In this document: piece after piece, positions 22,227 to 29,181 of the stretch
Layout of the letters: each line of letters opens with the position of its first letter
How positions within the stretch are numbered: the first letter of the stretch is position 1
From: a virus
Virus record (IMG/VR): IMGVR_UViG_3300028127_000017
Span: 1-31,416 of that record
Reading direction: 5' to 3' (one strand)
Length of the DNA: 31,416 nucleotides
The notes under the pieces: generated by a model
Database searches by the model: none
The model's input: only the letters and a program-made list of their open reading frames with translations
What the model was told of the DNA's origin: nothing
Made by a program: the position numbers and the translations under genes

Positions 22227-23218
22227 TGGCAGTACCAAATACAACTACTTTTTCATTGCAGGATGTTGTCTCGACTGTCAATCCAACAACGGATGATTTA
22301 GTTGATTCATTTGATGACGCTATAGTAGGTAAATTTGATTCTAACTACGGGCCAGGTGATGAAAGTAATTTACTTCAATTTAGAAACTATGATGCAGGAG
22401 GAACTTTATATATAACAGACACTAATTTTAATTCAATTATAGCTACCTGCTTAGCTCAAGAACCTGTTACGGGTCTTTACAACGTAACACCTTTTGGTAC
22501 TATGCCAAACTGGGATGTGAGTAGGGTAACAGATTTTAGTTATGCGTTTGAAAATAAAACAACTTTTAATGCTGATATTAGTTCTTGGAATACAGGTAAT
22601 GGCACCGTGTTTCAAGGTATGTTTAAGGGAGCGTCTGCTTTCAATCAAGATATTGGTTCTTGGGATTTAGGTAACGCTTGGAATACTGGTCTTATGTTTT
22701 ATGTTGCAACCTCTTTCAATCAAGATATTGAAAGCTGGGATGTGAGTAATGTGACATATATGAGATCAATGTTTTATGGTGCAACCTCTTTTAATCAGCC
22801 GCTAAGTGACTGGGACGTGAGTAGCGTAACAGACATGGGTAGTATGTTTAGATTACCTAATAGTGGAACATCAGCTTTTAACCAAGATATTGATTCCTGG
22901 GATGTGAGTAGTGTGACTAATATGTCTTCAATGTTTATGAACTCCACGTCTTTTAATAACGATATTACCGGATGGGATGTTAGCAGCGTTGTTTATATGG
23001 GTAGTATGTTTAAAAGCGCAGTCTCTTTCAATGTAGCTATAGGAAATTGGGATGTGAGTAATGTGATTAATATGTCTGAAATGTTTAACGGTGCAACAGT
23101 TTTCAATAAAAACTTATCAGGTTGGTGTGTTACAAATATTACCTCAGAACCAACTGATTTTAGTACCTCATCAGCGCTAACTAACGCTAATAAGCCGGTT
23201 TGGGGTACTTGTCCGTAG
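22226..23218 (+). CDS. BspA-like (DUF285) repeat surface-binding protein
   Basis: A 330-aa protein. Residues 1-65 (TTFSLQDVVSTVNPTTDDLV ... LLQFRNYDAGG) are a phage-type attachment domain found at the start of several tail proteins. From about residue 95 to 310 there are roughly nine 24-residue BspA/DUF285 repeats with consensus WDVSNVTxMxxMFxxATSFNQDI. These leucine-rich-like repeats are best known from bacterial surface proteins that bind extracellular targets. Its start overlaps the S74 fibre stop (TAATG). It is probably a tail-tip receptor-binding protein. Confidence 0.82.
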   Translation: MAVPNTTTFSLQDVVSTVNPTTDDLVDSFDDAIVGKFDSNYGPGDESNLLQFRNYDAGGTLYITDTNFNSIIATCLAQEPVTGLYNVTPFGTMPNWDVSRVTDFSYAFENKTTFNADISSWNTGNGTVFQGMFKGASAFNQDIGSWDLGNAWNTGLMFYVATSFNQDIESWDVSNVTYMRSMFYGATSFNQPLSDWDVSSVTDMGSMFRLPNSGTSAFNQDIDSWDVSSVTNMSSMFMNSTSFNNDITGWDVSSVVYMGSMFKSAVSFNVAIGNWDVSNVINMSEMFNGATVFNKNLSGWCVTNITSEPTDFSTSSALTNANKPVWGTCP

Positions 23219-23244
23219 ATAAATAAATAAATAAATAAATAAAC
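23217..23244 (+). repeat. ATAA tetranucleotide repeat
   Basis: About six ATAA units directly after the stop of the BspA-like gene and before the next start. Every unit offers a further stop codon in some frame. A slippage-prone tract. Confidence 0.8.
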
Positions 23245-23264
23245 CAAAATTAAAAACAAAGATT

Positions 23265-23663
23265 ATGACAACTTACAATTGGAATTGCAAAACAGTAGAT
23301 TGCTACCCAGAACAAGACAACGAAGCAGATGTAGTGTACAATGTTCACTGGATTGTAACAGGTACCTCAGAGGACTCTGAAGACCCTGAAGGGAAAAGCT
23401 ACTCAGCTACAAATATTGGAACACAAACTCTAGACACAAGTCAGATAACAGAATTCATACCGTTTGATCAATTAACAAATGATGAAGTAGTTGCTTGGAC
23501 TAAAGGGGCAATGGGTGACGAACAAGTTGCTAGCATTGAAGCAAGCATACAAAGTCAAATAGATAGTTTGATTACACCTACAAGTGTTACACTAACTATC
23601 GGAGAGCCTGTACCACCAACACCTGAGGTTGAAGAGCCGCAAGAGCCTGAAGCTGAAGATTAA
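23265..23663 (+). CDS. conserved phage protein following fibre genes, unknown function
   Basis: A 132-aa acidic protein. I recognise the pattern TYNWNCKTVDCYPEQDNEAD, VHWIVTG, IPFDQLTNDEVVAWTKGAMG, then a helix with repeated Gln/Ile from marine phage proteins found near tail genes. The C-terminal 25 residues are a Pro/Glu tail (PPTPEVEEPQEPEAED). The function is not established; a fibre-associated role is inferred from position. Confidence 0.7.
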   Translation: MTTYNWNCKTVDCYPEQDNEADVVYNVHWIVTGTSEDSEDPEGKSYSATNIGTQTLDTSQITEFIPFDQLTNDEVVAWTKGAMGDEQVASIEASIQSQIDSLITPTSVTLTIGEPVPPTPEVEEPQEPEAED

Positions 23664-23683
23664 TTAGGTAAAAATCGAAGAAA

Positions 23684-23716
23684 ACGAGTAATAATACTCG
23701 TATACCTGAAAAAGGT
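23684..23716 (+). promoter_or_regulatory. twin hairpins ahead of groEL
   Basis: ACGAGT-aataat-ACTCGT (23684-23701) and ACCT-gaaaa-AGGT (23704-23716) lie in the 82-bp gap before groEL, followed by an AAATY pentamer repeat up to the ATG. They could stop upstream transcription or control groEL. The hairpin is not the CIRCE operator sequence. Confidence 0.4.
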
Positions 23717-23745
23717 AAATTAAATCAAATCAAATTAAATTAAAT

Positions 23746-25299
23746 ATGAACGGAATTGTCAAAAACTTGAACTTTGGTGACGATGCTAGAGATCAAGTAT
23801 TTAAAGGAATAGAGAAGTTAGCAAATGCTGTCAGCTCTACATTAGGAGCTGGCGGTAAATGCGTGATGCTAGAAGATGATACGGGTAAACCCGTGATAAC
23901 AAAAGACGGTGTTACTGTGGCTGATTCTATAATATTGTTTGATCCAGTGGAAAACATGGGATCCACATTGTTAAAGGAAGCTGCTAGAAAAACTGTTCAA
24001 GAAGCAGGTGACGGTACAACTACCGCAACTGTTTTAGCTCACGCTATATTAAAAGAAGCTTATGCTGTTTCAGAAAAGAAAAATGCCAGAGAAATAAAAG
24101 ATGGTATAAATTCTGCGGTTGAAAAAGTAATTAAGTATTTAGAAAAGCTAGCGGTTGACGTGAAAGGAGACATGCTGGATAATATAGCTTCTATATCCGT
24201 TAACAACGACAATGAATTAGGTTCTATTATAGCTGATGCGTTTAGGTCTGTAGACAATACAGGTATTGTAATGATGGAAACTGCCGGTGACGGTAAAACT
24301 GTTTCTGAATTAATTGAAGGTGTACCTTACGACAAAGGTTTAACAAATTCTCATTTCATTACAAACGAACAAACAAAAACAGCTGAATTAGAAAATCCAT
24401 TAGTATTAATCATGGAATCACCAGTTAATACTATAAGAGATATACAAAAAGTGCTGGAGTACGTAATAAAAAACAATAAACCTTTGCTTATTATAGGCGA
24501 CTTAGAACAAGGTGTTTTATCAACTCTGGCTACCAATAAAAAGAAAGGTAACCTAAAAGTAAATGTAATCAATGCTCCTACTTATGGTATTAGCAAACGT
24601 GAAGTACTTGAAGATCTATCTTTACTAACTGGTGCTACAATAGTCAATGAAGATTTAGGCGATGACCTTGATTCAATTGATGTAGAGTATTTAGGATCTT
24701 GTTTAAAAAGTGTTACCTCACACGAGGACACTGTTATAACGGTCTCTGAGGCATCCGAAAAGATAAAGGATGTAATACGTAGCATAAAAGAAAAGCTTAC
24801 TAATAACACGCTAAAAAGCTGGGAAGTTATAAAGCTTGAAAAAAGATTATCAATGTTAACCGCTAAAATTGCAGTGGTTAAAGTTGGTGCAAACTCTGAA
24901 GTAGAGTTAAAAGAGAAAACTGATAGAGTTGAAGATGCTATCTGTGCAACAAAAGCAGCCGTAAAAGAAGGTATTGTACCAGGTGGTGGCGTTGCATTAT
25001 TAAATGCTTCAACATATATTAAAAGTGAAGGACTAGGTGAAGAAGTTTTATTAAGAGCTATAAAAGCCCCTTACTTTACAATATTAGAAAATGCAGGTAT
25101 CACAGCATCGCAATCACAAGACAAAGGTATTGGTTTGAATGCAATAACGGGAGAACCTGTAGATATGGTTAAACACGGTATAATTGATCCGTTAATGGTA
25201 ACCAAAAGTGCATTAAGAAATGCTGCATCCGTAGCTACTACTATATTATCAACTGATTGTGTAATTAATAATTTAAGAGCAAATGAAGGCGATAGGTAG
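23746..25299 (+). CDS. groEL: phage GroEL chaperonin
   Basis: This 517-aa chaperonin is 60-kDa class, somewhat shorter than the bacterial 540-550 aa. The nucleotide site is intact: ITKDGVTVAD (Asp near 54), VQEAGDGTTTATVLAH (catalytic Asp at about 89) and, near the C-terminus, DRVEDAICATKAAVKEGIVP then GGGVALL. The equatorial, intermediate and apical layout is complete. The usual C-terminal GGM tail is missing; the protein ends INNLRANEGDR, where the gene overlaps groES. It would form rings that fold phage or host proteins, probably the large structural proteins coded upstream. The order groEL then groES is the reverse of most bacteria. Confidence 0.95.
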   Translation: MNGIVKNLNFGDDARDQVFKGIEKLANAVSSTLGAGGKCVMLEDDTGKPVITKDGVTVADSIILFDPVENMGSTLLKEAARKTVQEAGDGTTTATVLAHAILKEAYAVSEKKNAREIKDGINSAVEKVIKYLEKLAVDVKGDMLDNIASISVNNDNELGSIIADAFRSVDNTGIVMMETAGDGKTVSELIEGVPYDKGLTNSHFITNEQTKTAELENPLVLIMESPVNTIRDIQKVLEYVIKNNKPLLIIGDLEQGVLSTLATNKKKGNLKVNVINAPTYGISKREVLEDLSLLTGATIVNEDLGDDLDSIDVEYLGSCLKSVTSHEDTVITVSEASEKIKDVIRSIKEKLTNNTLKSWEVIKLEKRLSMLTAKIAVVKVGANSEVELKEKTDRVEDAICATKAAVKEGIVPGGGVALLNASTYIKSEGLGEEVLLRAIKAPYFTILENAGITASQSQDKGIGLNAITGEPVDMVKHGIIDPLMVTKSALRNAASVATTILSTDCVINNLRANEGDR

Positions 25300-25549
25300 A
25301 AACTTAATAATAAAGAAACAAAAAGAAGGAGTGGCCGCTACTAAAGGCGGCTTACTTCTTGCCGAAAAACAAAGGGAAGATATAAGATACATTAAAGCAT
25401 CCGTAATATCTCCCGGAGAAGAAGCAACCAAAGCAGGTCTAAATGAAGGTGATTTAATTTACTACGATAGACACGCTGGTCACACAATAGAAATAGAAGG
25501 TGATCCGTATCAAGTTATAAAAATGCAAGATATAGTTGTAGTTTTATGA
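25283..25549 (+). CDS. groES: phage GroES co-chaperonin
   Basis: At 88 aa it is a little shorter than the bacterial protein. The opening MKAIGRNLIIKKQKE corresponds to the first strand. EGVAATKGGLLLAEKQRE is the mobile loop that docks into GroEL. KASVISPGEEATKAGLNEGD, then YYDRHAGHTIEIEGDPYQVI and DIVVVL, complete the fold. It starts 17 bases before the groEL stop, so translation is coupled and the two subunits are probably made in ratio. Confidence 0.92.
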   Translation: MKAIGRNLIIKKQKEGVAATKGGLLLAEKQREDIRYIKASVISPGEEATKAGLNEGDLIYYDRHAGHTIEIEGDPYQVIKMQDIVVVL

Positions 25550-25986
25550 GAATAGATGCTAGTGATGTTAAAAAATTAGGGTTGTTAAAACACTACAGAA
25601 TCATACGAAAATGGGCATGTAGAAATAATGACTTAAACGACGCTGATCTAGAACTATTAATTTATTTAGATTGTTTAGATATGTTTACTAAGCAAGATTT
25701 TAAAACAGGTACGTTTTCATACAGTTGGGATAATAGAAGATGGAATAAGTTATTGAAGGAAGACTGGATTTCTGTTTGGCGAAAAAGAAATAGAACTACT
25801 CAAAAGTATCATATATATAAAGTATCATTTAAAGGTAAGCAGCTTATAAATAGAATTTATAGGATAATGCTAGGTCAGGATGATATACCTACGAGTAGTA
25901 GAAATAGAATAATGAAAGGAAACACTTACACTGATAAAGTACTAAGTGTGTCTATAAAAAACGTCAATAAAGATGAAACAAGATGA
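25546..25986 (+). CDS. winged-helix-like DNA-binding protein, possible regulator
   Basis: A 146-aa basic protein. LLKHYRIIRKWACRNNDLND then ADLELLIYLDCLDMFTKQDF have the helical layout of MarR-type winged helices, where a 'd.~lL..L.....ft..df' helix precedes the recognition helix. RRWNKLLKEDWISVWRKRNR then YHIYKVSFKGKQLINRIYRI would be the recognition helix and wing. It overlaps the groES stop by four bases. A regulatory role in late transcription is an inference. Confidence 0.55.
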   Translation: MRIDASDVKKLGLLKHYRIIRKWACRNNDLNDADLELLIYLDCLDMFTKQDFKTGTFSYSWDNRRWNKLLKEDWISVWRKRNRTTQKYHIYKVSFKGKQLINRIYRIMLGQDDIPTSSRNRIMKGNTYTDKVLSVSIKNVNKDETR

Positions 25987-26239
25987 AAACTTATTGGGTC
26001 AACCAATTTTCCAAAATCCGGGAGCGCCTGTACCTTCAAATGAAATGGGGAATGCTAAACCTGTATTTAATCCAAATCAAGCTGCAAACGCTCAGTATGT
26101 ATTTGGAACACCAGATCAAAGAGCTAAAAGCATGCCTCAAAGAGAAATAACACCTTTATATTTTGAAGATCAAAATGGAGATGGTGAAATTACTAGAGCT
26201 GATGTTATAAAAGCTAGAGTTGAAGGATATAAAAAATAA
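25973..26239 (+). CDS. small protein with a single EF-hand/dockerin-type calcium loop
   Basis: 88 aa. The first 60 residues are Pro/Asn-rich and probably extended. Residues about 69-80, DQNGDGEITRAD, follow the 12-residue calcium loop D-x-N-x-D-G-x-I-x-x-x-D, followed by a short helix VIKARVEGYKK. One loop with Asp at position 12 is dockerin-like. The protein could need calcium for stability in seawater or dock to another virion protein. It overlaps the previous gene by 14 bases. Confidence 0.6.
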   Translation: MKQDENLLGQPIFQNPGAPVPSNEMGNAKPVFNPNQAANAQYVFGTPDQRAKSMPQREITPLYFEDQNGDGEITRADVIKARVEGYKK

Positions 26240-26257
26240 AATAAAAAAAATAAAGAT

Positions 26258-26434
26258 ATGGATAACATTAATAAAAAAGCATCAGGTCAAAACGCTATAT
26301 GGGATGGACCATTAGATTTAGACGCGCTACCAAAAGGTAAAGGATCTAGTTCAGGTAAATACGGAATGGAAATTTCTAAAGCACACTGTGGGTGTAGCTC
26401 TATGAAAGGACCTATCACGCAACGAGCTAAATAG
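26258..26434 (+). CDS. 58-aa protein with HCGC motif, unknown function
   Basis: Starts MDNINKKASGQNAIWDGPLD and ends KAHCGCSSMKGPITQRAK. The HCGC cluster and the MKG segment resemble the end of the 54-aa protein at 26930 (AMKGSWMSKHCKK), so the two may be distant relatives. Lys/Gly-rich, compatible with a minor virion protein. No family is recognised. Confidence 0.55.
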   Translation: MDNINKKASGQNAIWDGPLDLDALPKGKGSSSGKYGMEISKAHCGCSSMKGPITQRAK

Positions 26435-26440
26435 TAAACT

Positions 26441-26587
26441 ATGCTAGCTCAGGATGTAAAATTATACGCAATAAACCTCGCCACAATGGCAGTAACTATG
26501 ACTAATATAGAAGTATATTTAAAAATATTATTACTACTGGTAACTATAGGTTATACGTTATCTAAGTGGGTTAAATTAAAAGAATAA
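26441..26587 (+). CDS. 48-aa single-pass membrane protein, probable holin-like
   Basis: Starts MLAQDVKLYAINLATMAVTM and then has one strong membrane helix, VYLKILLLLVTIGYTL, followed by a basic end KWVKLKE. This layout (an amphipathic half, one membrane span, a positive tail ending in a 'GYT..KW' box) is like small holin-type proteins of other marine phages. It lies 6 bases downstream of the previous gene and near the HExxH protein and the larger holin-like protein. Confidence 0.6.
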   Translation: MLAQDVKLYAINLATMAVTMTNIEVYLKILLLLVTIGYTLSKWVKLKE

Positions 26588-26590
26588 GAT

Positions 26591-26911
26591 ATGGCATTTA
26601 CACAATCATCAAGTCCCTTTTTAAAAAAGAGTAAACCACCAGCGCCTTCTAAAAAGAAGTCTAAAGGATATTACAACAAAGCAAACAAAACAGGCACAGG
26701 AGCGGCTGCTGGCGGAGGCATGTCTGAAAAAGGTGTTAAAAAATACAAAAGAGATAACCCTGGTAGTAAATTGCAAACGGCTGTAACAACTCCACCTTCT
26801 AAATTAAAGAAAGGAAGTAAAGCTGCTAAAAGAAGAAAATCATTCTGCGCTAGATCAAAAGGCTGGACCTCAGAAAGAGGAAGAGCTGCTAGAAGAAGAT
26901 GGAATTGTTAA
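26591..26911 (+). CDS. small basic phage protein ending FCARSKGW...RRRWNC
   Basis: 106 aa and very basic. The pattern KRDNPGSKLQTAVTTPPSKL, then KKGSKAAKRRKSFCARSKGW, then ARRRWNC matches a family I know from marine phages ('gsKLQTaVT...GSKAAKRRKSFCAR...kWkC'). The two Cys (one in FCAR, one at the extreme end) are the constant residues. No function is established. The high charge suggests nucleic-acid contact in the virion. Confidence 0.7.
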   Translation: MAFTQSSSPFLKKSKPPAPSKKKSKGYYNKANKTGTGAAAGGGMSEKGVKKYKRDNPGSKLQTAVTTPPSKLKKGSKAAKRRKSFCARSKGWTSERGRAARRRWNC

Positions 26912-26929
26912 TAATAAATATATATAAAG

Positions 26930-27094
26930 ATGAAAAATTACAACAAGCAAGAAAAGAAAAACTTAATTAAAGACAATCCTATTGTAGACAAAGGGTCTGC
27001 TGTTAAAAATCTTAACAAAGGATATGGATCTGAATTAGGTAAATCTCCATTAGCTATGAAAGGTTCTTGGATGTCTAAGCACTGTAAAAAGTAA
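26930..27094 (+). CDS. 54-aa basic protein, unknown function
   Basis: Starts MKNYNKQEKKNLIKDNPIVD and ends SPLAMKGSWMSKHCKK. Lys-rich with a single Cys near the end, as in its small basic neighbours. It fits between two genes with only four bases to the next start. No recognised family. Confidence 0.55.
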   Translation: MKNYNKQEKKNLIKDNPIVDKGSAVKNLNKGYGSELGKSPLAMKGSWMSKHCKK

Positions 27095-27098
27095 GTTA

Positions 27099-27410
27099 AT
27101 GGCTTTTAAATTACAAAATCCTCCATACGCTATAGATAATACACCTATTTATAGCGTAGATATGGAAGACGGAGTTTTAGGTAAAGCCAATAATAATGGT
27201 ACTATTGTTATAAACAATAATTTATCACCAGCTAAATTAAACAGTGTTATAAACCACGAAAAGGTACACATAGATCAAATGAAGCGCGGTGATTTAGATT
27301 ATGATGATAACAATGTATACTGGAAAGGTAAAAAATATTCAAGAGCTCAAATGAAAGAGGGAGCTAAAAATCTACCTTGGGAAGCTGAGGCATATAGAAA
27401 AGCAAAGTAA
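27099..27410 (+). CDS. small HExxH metallopeptidase-like protein
   Basis: 103 aa. Residues about 51-60 carry NHEKVHIDQM, a zincin H-E-x-x-H site (two zinc-binding His and the catalytic Glu). Downstream, NLPWEAEAYRK offers the third ligand Glu in a 'wE.eAy' helix, a pairing seen in minimal phage and bacterial zincins. It lacks a signal peptide. It ends one base before the next gene, which is holin-like, so it could act on the cell wall during lysis or entry, or process a phage protein. The substrate is unknown. Confidence 0.68.
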   Translation: MAFKLQNPPYAIDNTPIYSVDMEDGVLGKANNNGTIVINNNLSPAKLNSVINHEKVHIDQMKRGDLDYDDNNVYWKGKKYSRAQMKEGAKNLPWEAEAYRKAK

Positions 27411-27812
27411 ATGAAAAAGATATTAGAATTTTTCAGTACTAAAGTCTTTAAACAAGTCGGTGATGTAGTTGATAGTTTATTTACCAGCGAAGAAGAAAGG
27501 CTAAATGCTAGAAATGAAATATTCAAAGTATTACAAGATGCTCAATTAGAGCTTCAAAAAATGCAAACTGAGATTATTGTAGCAGAAGCTAAAGGTAATT
27601 GGTTGCAAAGAAGCTGGAGACCAATACTAATGCTTTCATTTGGTTTTATAATTATATACACTAAGTTTATATCACAGTTATCTACAAGACTTGTAACACC
27701 TGTTCTAGAGCCTGAATTTTGGCAGTTACTAGAAATAGGTATTGGAGGTTATGTAATTGGTAGAAGTGGCGAAAAAATAGTGGATAAGCTAGGGCCTTTA
27801 TTTAAAAAGTAA
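27411..27812 (+). CDS. holin-like membrane protein (3TM holin family)
   Basis: 133 aa. An N-terminal amphipathic helix of about 65 residues is rich in Glu/Gln, then KGNWLQRSWRPILMLSFGFI, a membrane helix, and a second hydrophobic segment FWQLLEIGIGGYVIGRSGEK. The 'RSWRP' entry and 'GIGGYVIGRSgEK' box are those of phage 3TM-type holins. It would make holes in the cytoplasmic membrane at lysis. It is directly downstream of the HExxH protein. Confidence 0.75.
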   Translation: MKKILEFFSTKVFKQVGDVVDSLFTSEEERLNARNEIFKVLQDAQLELQKMQTEIIVAEAKGNWLQRSWRPILMLSFGFIIIYTKFISQLSTRLVTPVLEPEFWQLLEIGIGGYVIGRSGEKIVDKLGPLFKK

Positions 27813-27867
27813 AAAGATTAAAAACAAGTAATAATAGTAATAACAGTAACCAATTAAATTAAATAAA

Positions 27868-28128
27868 ATGGGAAAATTAACAGATGAACAATTAAAGTCT
27901 ATTAAAGACGCAACAGGAAAAATGAACTCTATACTTACAGAAGTAGGATTTTTAGAGGCAAGAAAAGCAGAATACCTATCAGCACATTTTGAAGCTGTAA
28001 AAGAATTAGATGGTATTAAGGCTGAAATCAGAGAAGAGTATGGTGACATCACTGTAAACTTAGCTGATGGTACTTATGAAGAAGCTAAGCAAGAAGAAGA
28101 AACAAAAACTCTTGAGATAGCGGAATAA
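27868..28128 (+). CDS. small coiled-coil protein, unknown function
   Basis: 86 aa, helical throughout (LTDEQLKSIKDATGKMNSIL, GFLEARKAEYLSAHFEAVKE), then an EEYGDITVNLADGTYEEAK end. The pattern 'L...E...I......lg.lE..K......' followed by '.yG...inl.dGt' is frequent in phages near structural genes, without a known role. Its last base is the first of the next gene's ATG. Confidence 0.65.
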   Translation: MGKLTDEQLKSIKDATGKMNSILTEVGFLEARKAEYLSAHFEAVKELDGIKAEIREEYGDITVNLADGTYEEAKQEEETKTLEIAE

Positions 28129-28355
28129 TGAGTTCTGTTGTAAGAAAAATAAGTATAGGTTCTGACTATAAGAATGACGCTATGCACTATTCAGTAGGGC
28201 AAAACGTTTATGGTGGACATACTATAGATTGCATACTACATGATACGCAATCTAATTCTTACAGTATTTACATAAAGAAAGGAAATGAGGTAATGCCATG
28301 GAAGAAGTTTAATTCTAACATGGCAATATCCGTTGAGTATGATTTAGAATATTAA
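28128..28355 (+). CDS. 75-aa protein, unknown function
   Basis: A beta-rich small protein (IGSDYKNDAMHYSVGQNVYG, then IDCILHDTQSNSYSIYIKKG). Not recognised. The strand-turn pattern would suit a small barrel. It starts on the last base of the previous stop and ends directly before the next start. Confidence 0.6.
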   Translation: MSSVVRKISIGSDYKNDAMHYSVGQNVYGGHTIDCILHDTQSNSYSIYIKKGNEVMPWKKFNSNMAISVEYDLEY

Positions 28356-28961
28356 ATGAGAAGTCTATACGATTTTATCGTCAAACCTATTGGCGATAGA
28401 TACGATAACAAAATAAAGCTAGGCGACGTTACATTAATACTAAACACTAAAATTGAAGACTTTAAGTCTGTAAACAATTTAGCTATAGTGGTTGAAACAC
28501 CAAAAGCTTTTAAAACAAGTATAAAAAAAGGAGACATAATAATAATACATCATAATGTATTTAGAGTTTTTTATGATATCCGAGGTAATAAGAAAAGAAG
28601 TAGATCTCATTTTAAAGATGATTTACACTTTTGTTCAGCAGATCAAATATATTTGTATAAAAATACAGAGGATTGGAAATCATTTGGAGACAGATGCTTT
28701 GTAATGCCTTTAAAAAACAAAGACACTTTAAGATCACAAAAAGAGCAAGACCTTATTGGTATATTAAAAATAGGTAATAGTTCTTTAAAAGCGCTTAATA
28801 TCAATCCAGGGGACACAGTAGGGTTTACACCCGGCAGTGAATGGGATTTTATAATAGACGATCAAAGAGTTTATTGTATGAAATCTAATGATATTGTAAT
28901 TAAGTATGAACACAAAAGAAACCAAGAAGAATATAATCCTAGCTGGGCAAAAAGCAGTTAA
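28356..28961 (+). CDS. GroES-like protein with two tandem domains (possible co-chaperonin homologue)
   Basis: 201 aa. Domain 1 (residues about 8-110) reads KPIGDRYDNKIKLGDVTLIL, then LAIVVETPKAFKTSIKKGDI, HHNVFRVFYDIRG and ADQIYLYK. It has the co-chaperonin order: opening 'kPigdr', a mobile-loop-like insert, '..V...P......ikkGD.v..h.', ending 'D.I..yk'. Domain 2 (about 112-190) reads RCFVMPLK, GILKIGNSS, LNINPGDTVGFTPGSEWDFI and VYCMKSNDIVIKY, a second copy of the same layout. I recall similar proteins in other marine phages. Co-chaperonin activity is inferred; it could instead be a structural barrel protein. It overlaps the next gene by 56 bases. Confidence 0.55.
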   Translation: MRSLYDFIVKPIGDRYDNKIKLGDVTLILNTKIEDFKSVNNLAIVVETPKAFKTSIKKGDIIIIHHNVFRVFYDIRGNKKRSRSHFKDDLHFCSADQIYLYKNTEDWKSFGDRCFVMPLKNKDTLRSQKEQDLIGILKIGNSSLKALNINPGDTVGFTPGSEWDFIIDDQRVYCMKSNDIVIKYEHKRNQEEYNPSWAKSS

Positions 28962-29181
28962 GGAGTTAATTAAAGTGGCAGAAGAAAAGATCGTTGACTC
29001 AGAAGATGATTTATCAGCTGACAGACTTAAAAATGCTGCCGCAACTAAAAAATTAGCTATATTCGATGCTTTTGAAATACTTGCTAGAATAGAAGAGGAG
29101 GATGAAAGATTAAATGAAAACCCAAAAGAAGCTAAGGAAGAAAAAGCTTTTAGAGGTTTTGCAGAAGGAAGATCTAGATAA
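28906..29181 (+). CDS. probable terminase small subunit
   Basis: 91 aa, helical and highly charged: LAGQKAVKELIKVAEEKIVD, then LSADRLKNAAATKKLAIFDA and FEILARIEEEDERL. It lies directly upstream of the large terminase (its last base is the first of that gene's ATG), the usual place for the small subunit. The short helical body suits a DNA-recognition oligomer. No helix-turn-helix is evident, so the call rests mainly on position and size. Confidence 0.55.
   Translation: MNTKETKKNIILAGQKAVKELIKVAEEKIVDSEDDLSADRLKNAAATKKLAIFDAFEILARIEEEDERLNENPKEAKEEKAFRGFAEGRSR

Noticed and set aside
23684-23701. A CIRCE heat-shock operator before groEL.
   Set aside because: The hairpin arms are ACGAGT/ACTCGT with a 6-base loop, not TTAGCACTC with a 9-base spacer.
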